From the NCBI GenBank assembly GCA_010015655.1, contig ML976663.1, forward strand, positions 885,359-949,358: DNA of 64,000 nucleotides, read 5' to 3'. This DNA is from Bimuria novae-zelandiae CBS 107.79. Its lineage: Eukaryota > Ascomycota > Dothideomycetes > Pleosporales > Didymosphaeriaceae. The translations under genes and the position numbers were made by a program. The notes beneath the pieces are model-generated. The model had not been told where the DNA came from, made no database searches, and saw nothing but the letters and a program-made list of their open reading frames with translations. Of the stretch, positions 57,824-64,000 are shown in pieces; position 1 is the first letter of the stretch, and each line of letters starts with the position of its first letter.

Positions 57824-59225
57824 ATGTCTCCTTCGATTGTATCCCTATTATCGCTTTTCCTCATTGCGCAACCTACTTTCGCGCAACTTTCTTCGGCTTC
57901 AAAAAAAAACGACCTGGCATCACCCACGCCAATAACGACGTCCATCCCGACGTCGTCATCTATCAGCACAGCATCGGTCTCTCTTGTGACACCCGTGGGC
58001 CCTCAAACGGTGGTCTATTTGGATGGGACCACTCTAGAAACGAGTGTAGTTGGGGCTACGACCATAACTGGGGCACCTAATAACGTGACAACTTCGTCAT
58101 TGTCGTCCTCTCACTCTATGTCCGCAGAGTCCTTCATTGGCATTACTGATGCCGCTGCGACTACCAGCTCACGACCACAGCAAACAAACACACGCCCTTG
58201 CAACGGCTACCCCGAGCTATGCAATCGCAAACTCAGCAATGTTTCATTGGTCGTCGCGCACAACAGTCCCTTCGCGATACCTCACAATGCTGCTAGCAAC
58301 CAGGTATATCCCGTGCTTAACCAGCTTGAGGATGGAATCCGTGGCTGTACGTCTTCAAGCAACTTCTGGCACGCCTATAGCTAATTGTGCAACAGTGCAA
58401 TTTGAGACCCACTATCCGAATGCCACAGCCAGCCTACATCTCTGTCACACTACATGCGACCTGCTCGACGCGGGAAGCCTCGAATCGTACCTCACCACAG
58501 TGCGAGGATGGCTCGATGATCACCCATACGAAGTGATAGCGATCATGATGGGCAATGACAACCGCGTCCCTCCCACCACCTACATAGAACCATTTCAGAA
58601 CTCAGGGCTGTTACCATACCTATACACGCCACGCAAGAGCAATGCGACCCTAGACGACTGGCCGACATTGGCGGAAATGATTCTGCTTAACAAGCGAGTT
58701 GTTGTAATGCTCGACTATCTCGCCAACCAGACCGAAGTGCCGTGGCTCCTCGATGAGTTTAGCTACCAGTGGCAATCTCCATTCTCACCTACCGATCCTG
58801 CCTTCCCGTGTACCGCGCAGCGCCCATCGAACCAGCCAGACGCCGTTTCGAGAGACAAGATGTATATGGTCAACCATAACCTGAACATTGCGGTGAAGAT
58901 CTTCGGAGACGACATCCTCATTCCAGCGTACACTCTACTGGATGGAGTGAATGCCGTGTCGGGGAACGGCAGTCTGGGTAGGAACGTGGAAAACTGCACC
59001 GCCAGGTGGGGTCGACCTCCCAACTGGCTGCTCGTCGATTACTACAATTTTGGCAACTTCAATGGTTCCGTCTTTCAGGTCGTTGCAGAGGCAAATGGTT
59101 TGTCCTACGACAGGAGAAAGTGTTGTGGCTCCCCTGTCACTGGCACCGCTGCTCTGAACAAGGAGAGCTGCCAGCTAATCTTTTTCACTTTTACGTCTAT
59201 TTCTGCCTTCTTTCTGCTCCTGTAA
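57824..59225 (+). CDS. Secreted PLC-X-like phosphodiesterase
   Basis: Exons 57824-58346 and 58396-59225 (49-nt intron) give 450 residues. MSPSIVSLLSLFLIAQPTFAQ is a clear signal peptide. A Ser/Thr-rich stretch of ~110 residues precedes a TIM-barrel phosphodiesterase domain of the phosphatidylinositol-specific PLC X type: LVVAHNSPFAIPHNA carries the first catalytic His and LHLCHTTCDLLD the second, with GIRGLQFETH and YEVIAIMMGNDN between and after. Later blocks are VVMLDYLANQTEVPWLLDEF and NWLLVDYYNFGNFNGSVF. The C-terminus ends in a hydrophobic run (LIFFTFTSISAFFLLL), which resembles a GPI-attachment signal or a terminal membrane anchor. Fungal members lack the C2 and EF-hand parts of eukaryotic PLC; substrates are mostly untested. 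In context it follows the broken F-box-like gene on the same strand. Confidence 0.88.
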
Positions 59226-59540
59226 CTCGAGAGTGAGCGATTGCATTGGACTTCCGGTGTCAAAGCACGTCTCTGTATGGCGGCATGGCGTTTGCCACTG
59301 TTTCGCGATTCTTTATGTCATGTTCCGTTGTGAGCGTTCAAGCAAGGGGCCATATTCTGTCTTTTGAATAATGTACACTATATTCTTTAACTACTTGGGC
59401 GTTCTGGCGCTGAGTAAACTGAATGTGCCGCTGAAGATGAGGCGAAGATCACAGCTGACATAATTCTAAAAGCGAATTGTTAAGTGGCTCTTACTTTCTT
59501 ACTTACGACAAGCATATTGCATGACATTGATTAGATTCAT
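59226..59540. other. Intergenic region, no gene supported
   Basis: The 3' flank of the PLC-like gene and spacer before a decayed reductase relic. Nothing recognisable is seen. Confidence 0.35.
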
Positions 59541-59950
59541 TATGCCCTCGTGGATCTAGTACCCTCGCCGTTTACGTGGGGCGCGCTCTGGGAGAAGATG
59601 GCGGAGTGGTACGGTGTGCCGTGCGGCACGCCCACTCTCGAATCTGCGGACCTCGCCGCGGTCATGACACCACACGATCCGCCGGCAACTTACCACGTGC
59701 GCTTACGCTGACATCGTGGGCGAAGCGACTCGAGAACCTGAACGCGTGGCGTGAGATTGTCTAGGAGCATGGTTTGAAGCACGGAGATGGGAGGTTATGG
59801 ATGTGGAGCGGATCTTTGCGTTTGTGGATGGGAGTTTGACGGGCGGGCCGCTGATTTGAGTATGAACAAGGCCATGAAGATGGGATGGCATGGGTTTGTA
59901 GACACGAAAGAGAGTATTATGGAGGTGTTGGGCGAGTTTGGCCTATGCCG
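59541..59950 (+). pseudogene. Decayed C-terminal fragment of a PRISE/VEP1-type SDR reductase
   Basis: Fragments in all three plus frames line up in order with the C-terminal part of progesterone 5-beta-reductase/iridoid-synthase-like (PRISE, VEP1) short-chain dehydrogenases. First comes PSPFTWGALWEKMAEWYGVP, then in another frame RLENLNAWREIV followed by a stop and EHGLK, then EVMDVERIFAFVDGSL in a third frame, and finally MNKAMKMGWHGFVDTKESIM with MEVLGEFGL. At least two frameshifts and three stops separate them. The NAD(P)-binding N-terminal half is absent. The relic is not RIP-like in composition, so it decayed by ordinary mutation. Family recognition is from memory of the motif order. Confidence 0.65.
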
Positions 59951-60520
59951 AAGTGGAAGTGGCGATAGAACAGGATAGGAATCATAGATGGTCAGGATCG
60001 TGCTCTCATGTGAGATCGACATGTTCTATGCAAGTCTTAGGATAGCACATCATGAAGGTTCTGTTGGCGAGCTTTCGTGAAATCTTCCATACGTATTCTG
60101 CTTCCTGCACCTTATGTACGGCGTGAAGAATGCATAGCCGCTTGGTGCTTCCATTTGATAATCCCCCAAACGATCGCCCTGAATTATACGGCACTGCGCC
60201 GACTGCCGCATAGGCGACTCGAACCATCACATGATCGCCAATGGATATCCAAAGATCCGCCGAAAGACCCGACCCAACCCAAAGCCGAAATTGCCAAGGG
60301 GTATTCAAAGACCCGTCGAAAAAGAAGACAGATCGAAATACCCGACCGACCGAAAGACATGACCAATCTCAAGACGACCTGACCCAACCCCAAAGCCGAA
60401 ATCGCCAAAGAGTATGCAGAGACCCGCCAAAAGACAAGACCGATCTCAAAATGACCCGACCGGACCCAAAAGCCAAAAGCCAGCCCAGTAGAAAGGCACG
60501 AGAGAAAGGAAACGAAGAAC
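59951..60520. other. Intergenic region with degenerate tandem repeats
   Basis: The 3' flank of the vWA-like gene on the minus strand. The section 60250-60480 is A/C-rich and internally repetitive. No gene is supported. Confidence 0.5.
60250..60480. repeat. Degenerate ~110-bp tandem repeat
   Basis: Near-copies starting with gacccaaccc at 60271 and 60381 share the order gacccaaccc, aaagccgaaat, gccaa, gtat, agagacccg and gatc. A partial third copy lies upstream (atatccaaagatccgccgaa). Within each unit a shorter motif around cccgaccg and gaaagac recurs. Confidence 0.7.
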
Positions 60521-62511
60521 TTACATGACGGCCCTGCCCTTCCGCTTGTCCAAATTCGCGTCGAGCAACTTCTGGATATGCTCGTGATTCTCTGAGGATG
60601 CAATGTCTGTGGAAAATGAGTGTCAGTAAAGCTTTGTCGATTGAACATCATTACTGACCAATCGGACCAATGCACATAGGCAACTTCTGCCGGGCAGTAG
60701 CCTGGTAATGGAGAACCGCATCGTGCCACTGAACCTCTTTTGCCATGCGCCGAACGAGCTGGCGTATATCCGATCGTTCGTCTGCGGCTGCTTTAGCCAG
60801 CTTCTCCACCTCTTCCATTGCAGTCGCGTGATCGGCTTTGCTCAGCATCTGAAAGAAGAGGCGCTTATACACTTCCAAGGAGAAATCGAACGGTTGTGCG
60901 AGCCTGCCCAGCTTCTTGACCACCACTAGGGGGGCCTCCGTATAAGACCACGCATCCCAGCGGTTCAGGGCGTTCTTGTGGAAGATTTGAAATGAGAGAA
61001 GGTGTGTGAGCTTGGCGTGGAAAATACCGGCGATGTGCAGTTCCTGTTGCAATTTGGTGGCATGGAGGCAGTGGTCCAGAATCGGGTCCTCCGACGTAGT
61101 GCTAAGCTCCTCCGTCTTTGACGGGCATACACGAACACGAGCGAGGAAGGAGAATGTCTGTCCGGCCCGTAGAGTGCGCATCTTCGTGGGGCCTTCGGTA
61201 TAAACTACTTCGCATCCGTCCTTGGGAAGGAAACCTACGTGTACATTGGTTATGTTTCCAATGGGCGGGTACGAGCGTGCCTGGAGGATGATCTGCTTGA
61301 TGCAGTCCGGAACGGACTGGTAGTGAGTCCAATTCTTCACGAACACATTCTTGCAGCATGTCTCTGAGCAGACCGTCTTCCTATGGCCGTCATAAGGGAT
61401 ATATGGAAGGATCGCCGGATTGATCTGATGGACGTGTAGATCCGGAAAAGTTTCTGACACCGCATGAAGCACGTCAAAAATCGGAGATAGAAGGATCATA
61501 TGACAACGGCCATACTTCGGAGCTTCGTTTTCCAAAGACTTTGCGATAGCCAAGATGACACTGGCCGTGGGCGGAGTTGGGCGCGGTGGGCTCCATCCCT
61601 GTGTGCCGTGTGTTGCAATGTCTGAAGCCAAGTCTCGGATGAGATCCTCGGTATGCTGGCTCACGGACCGCAATGGTAACAGTCGATCTGGGACCGTGCT
61701 GGCCACTGGTCCATGTGTACAATGCGTAGCGTAGAGCGCAACACGATCGCCAGGACTGAGTTGGCGGAGCGCGCCGACGGTCGTATCCAGAGCATGAGAA
61801 AGGCAGTCCTTACTCACGTAATATCTTCTCAAATTAGTATCTTTTCACAGGACTAGCAATGCAGGAGGACTCACCCGTTGTCGACGATAAACACTACGTC
61901 GAGACTTGAATCGAGAAGCTCACGGCGATTGTGTAGGGCGCCCTCAATCTCAACACTAACCCAGAATTCCTGCTCTCCGTCTTTATCAAGTATTTTCACT
62001 TCCGGTATTACGGTGACCAGTGTATTGAGTGTGGTTGGCGTTGTTGTAGACCTGGGTCCTTTGACAGCTTCAACGTCAGATTGGTTTCCAAGCGGCGAAG
62101 GGAGCCCGCGCGCCACTTCCTGCATAATCGAACTGAGGTCAGTCGGTGTGCTGGACTCTGCACCTTCAGACGTAAGGGTCGCGGCGGTCTCGTCACTGGA
62201 CAAAAGGTTAACAGATTCGGTGTCTGCTGGAGTGACCCAAAAACTCACATGAAATTTTGCTCTTCCACTGTAGCCTCATCCTGGATCGCTAATCCCGTCG
62301 TTTTGACGTCGCTGCCAGATCGAAGAAGCCGGGCGAACTTGTGGGAAAATAGACGGATGCCCGACGGCCTTCGCTCCGTCGCTCCCTCTTTACGGTCACT
62401 AAGCAGAACCTTAGCAACAGACGCATTGGTATTATAGCAGCAGAGCTGAAAGAACACACCTTGTTTCTCCGGCTTTCGCGTCGGGCCGCGGCCACGATAT
62501 GGGCATTTCAT
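60521..62511 (-). CDS. Von Willebrand factor A-like domain protein of unknown function
   Basis: Exons 62511-62249, 62195-61875, 61824-60659 and 60606-60521 give 611 residues. The middle contains an A-domain-like beginning LDVVFIVDNG joined across an intron to YYVSKDCLSHALDTTVGALRQL, then GDRVALYATHCTHGPVAS and CHMILLSPIFDVLHAVSETF. The canonical metal-binding DxSxS at the first strand is replaced by Asp-Asn-Gly-Tyr-Tyr, so metal binding is doubtful. A beta-rich part follows (NVHVGFLPKDGCEVVYTEGP, QTFSFLARVRV), then a helical C-terminus ending LDANLDKRKGRAVM. The basic N-terminus starts MKCPYRGRGPTRKPEK. Fungal proteins of this type are uncharacterised. All three introns (53, 50 and 52 nt) are GT-AG and restore frame. 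I see no signal peptide, so it is probably intracellular. Confidence 0.8.
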
Positions 62512-63113
62512 CCAAACTACCACGTGCCTCGCTCGAATCCGCCGCAGCCTTACTACTGCCGCTCCGTGAGAAAGCCATCAGCGAATGGGTTGCGCTCGAC
62601 TCGGAAGCTGTAGATCTGCTGCTCCTGTGTTTCCTTATCGTAAGAGGTTGGTTGCTGGGGACGCGGCTGACGGGCAACGGCGTAACTGTGCTCAAACTAC
62701 ACGTTGAGGGTGCTTTCAGTGGGTTATGCCATGCAAAGCCACTTTCGAGCGGCCTTTCAACAAACCCAAGGCTCCACTCAGCCGGCGAAGCCTATATGCC
62801 GCTGGAGATCTCGGTTATTATGTCGTCGAGCGGGCCGTAATCGTCTTGCTGCTGGGACAACCTGCGATTGCAGTCGCTGAAGTGAACATCAGTACATTTG
62901 GTCGTTGTGTTGTCTGATCTGGAGAGACTCAACGTACCTGGCGTTTCCAAGTTTATTGCCTAGCACAGTAATGCGCCGATAAAGAAAAGTTGCTTTGCGC
63001 GATGCTCTGCGAGGCTTCTTTCGTATGTGGAGGGGGGATGGGAGCAGGTTGTTCGAGGGTAGGAGAACAACAACTGGCTGATTCGCAGCCATGCCTTCAC
63101 TTTCGGCGTGTAT

Positions 63114-63258
63114 GCGCGCTTGTCCTCGAAAAAAAATAACGGTGAACCGCAATCCTATCTCTAATATAGTAATCTCCCACAGTCGCGCGTGCGTTTGTCC
63201 TCGAGCAAAATAACGGTGACCCGAATCCTATCTTCAATATCCTATATCTCCACCAGTC
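63114..63258. repeat. Two-copy ~72-bp tandem duplication
   Basis: Copies at about 63114-63184 and 63186-63258 share gtcctcga, aaaataacggtga, ccg, aatcctatct, aatat and the closing c-ccagtc. They have diverged by several substitutions and small indels. Confidence 0.75.
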
Positions 63259-63371
63259 GAATTTCGGGGCACCCGGAGTCGAGTGCAACGCCCGTATATC
63301 TGAGCCGTGTTGAGTATCGTCTTGCTGTTCAATGTGCACACGTTGCCGCTTACTCGTGTCCCGATTTCACC

Positions 63372-63455
63372 GAGGTACCTGACGTTGCTTAGAAGTCCAG
63401 AGGTATCTGTCGTTGCTGAGAGATGTAGAGGTATTCGGCGTTGCTGAGAGATGCA
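63372..63455. repeat. Three-copy 28-bp tandem repeat
   Basis: Copies at 63372-63399, 63400-63427 and 63428-63455. The shared core is gaggta, then cgttgct, then aga-g. The second and third copies are closest (cgttgctgagagatg). Confidence 0.85.
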
Positions 63456-63915
63456 GAATGGAGAATACCACTAAAGTAGCAATGGAAATAGCAAGCTTTA
63501 TGCTGAAAGTGTTTCGATGTACCCAAAGCACACGGAAGAATGCGGGTCTGTATTACGATCATGACACTGACAGCACGGCGAAAAGGCAATAGCAGCCGAA
63601 ATGCTAGGGAAGTGACACTAGAGGAGAACAAGTATTGAAAAAAGAAGCTACGCCCTGAGTCGTGCCTGCTGTTGTTTCTGGTATGCCTGAGAATTTTGAC
63701 ATTTCCAAGTGCGGTCTATTACGAAGATACAGAATCAAACTACGGCGTACTGGAAACCAACATTTGGCCGGCTTTTGCATTACCTGTATTGGAGTAAACC
63801 AACGATCCTAGGTCTGCCAATAGACTGGCTGGTGCACGCGCCTGTACTAACGCCGGATATCAAAGAGGAGTATTATACTACGTGGACACGGAGAAATAGG
63901 ATTGTAACCTTTCGA

Positions 63916-64000
63916 CTATTTCTCCGCAGTCCTTGAAACCAGCGCTTCTAGCTGCTTCTGCATCTTTGCCATTGTCTCTTCATCTCCACTACGGAAGCGG
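63916..64000 (-). CDS. Partial gene, C-terminal end only
   Basis: A minus-strand frame enters from beyond the window end and terminates at a TAG at 63918-63916. It encodes RFRSGDEETMAKMQKQLEALV then SRTAEK, a charged helix that would suit a short coiled-coil C-terminus. With only 27 codons visible the product cannot be named, and the frame could be fortuitous. Confidence 0.4.
   Translation of the reverse strand, partial: RFRSGDEETMAKMQKQLEALVSRTAEK

Larger units (their letters stand above)
62512..63915. other. Intergenic region with two families of short tandem repeats
   Basis: 1.4 kb. Open frames at 62499-62917 (plus) and 62889-63339 (minus) have no recognisable features. Two local tandem repeats are listed separately. 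No gene is supported. Confidence 0.45.

Overview
This window looks like a chromosome segment of a filamentous ascomycete (Pezizomycotina). The evidence is the gene content (GINS Psf3, Blm10, Gpi18, Cdc4, Hop1, eL8), many short GT-AG introns of about 47-60 nt, and one transposon reduced to AT-rich, stop-riddled sequence in the manner of repeat-induced point mutation (RIP). Dothideomycetes is my impression from protein style, not a demonstrated placement. I see no bacterial operons, CRISPR arrays, rRNA or convincing tRNA genes. All exon boundaries were read by eye from splice signals and frame continuity.

Layout. 1-4.7 kb: a conserved disordered fungal protein, then a 1.87 kb pogo/Fot1-type transposon with well-preserved GC-rich inverted repeats and a RIP-wrecked interior. 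6.1-14.1 kb (minus strand): a membrane-anchored S10 serine carboxypeptidase, a GT25-like glycosyltransferase, a degenerate F-box-like protein and a cis-prenyltransferase (dolichol synthesis). 14.6-17.7 kb (plus): an uncharacterised protein with three Cys-Pro motifs and a second F-box-like protein. 18.1-25.7 kb: PSF3 and BLM10, divergently transcribed. 26.1-30.9 kb: an ornithine cyclodeaminase-like gene, the ribosomal protein eL8 gene and GPI18; eL8 and GPI18 share a divergent promoter that carries a 62-bp tandem duplication.

32.4-35.7 kb: a secreted Ser/Thr-rich mucin-like protein interrupted by a 630-N assembly gap. 36.4-45.9 kb: a GBD/FH3-domain protein, a BRAP2/Etp1-type ubiquitin ligase and CDC4. 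47.6-49.9 kb: the meiotic HORMA-PHD protein HOP1, which has a GC-AG intron. 51.7-64 kb: a long disordered protein, an F-box-like gene broken by one in-frame TAG, a secreted PLC-X-like phosphodiesterase, a decayed PRISE-type reductase relic, degenerate tandem repeats, a von Willebrand A-like protein and the last codons of a gene running off the end.

Most genes are housekeeping and do not form a pathway cluster. Loose themes are the secretory pathway (cis-prenyltransferase, GT25, GPI18, mucin, S10 peptidase, PLC-like enzyme) and ubiquitin/proteasome work (Cdc4, Etp1, Blm10, F-box-like proteins). I did not find a convincing previously undescribed multi-gene system. The best leads are the transposon's preserved terminal repeats, the one-codon nonsense break, the gapped mucin, the non-canonical Blm10 tail and the Cys-Pro-motif protein.
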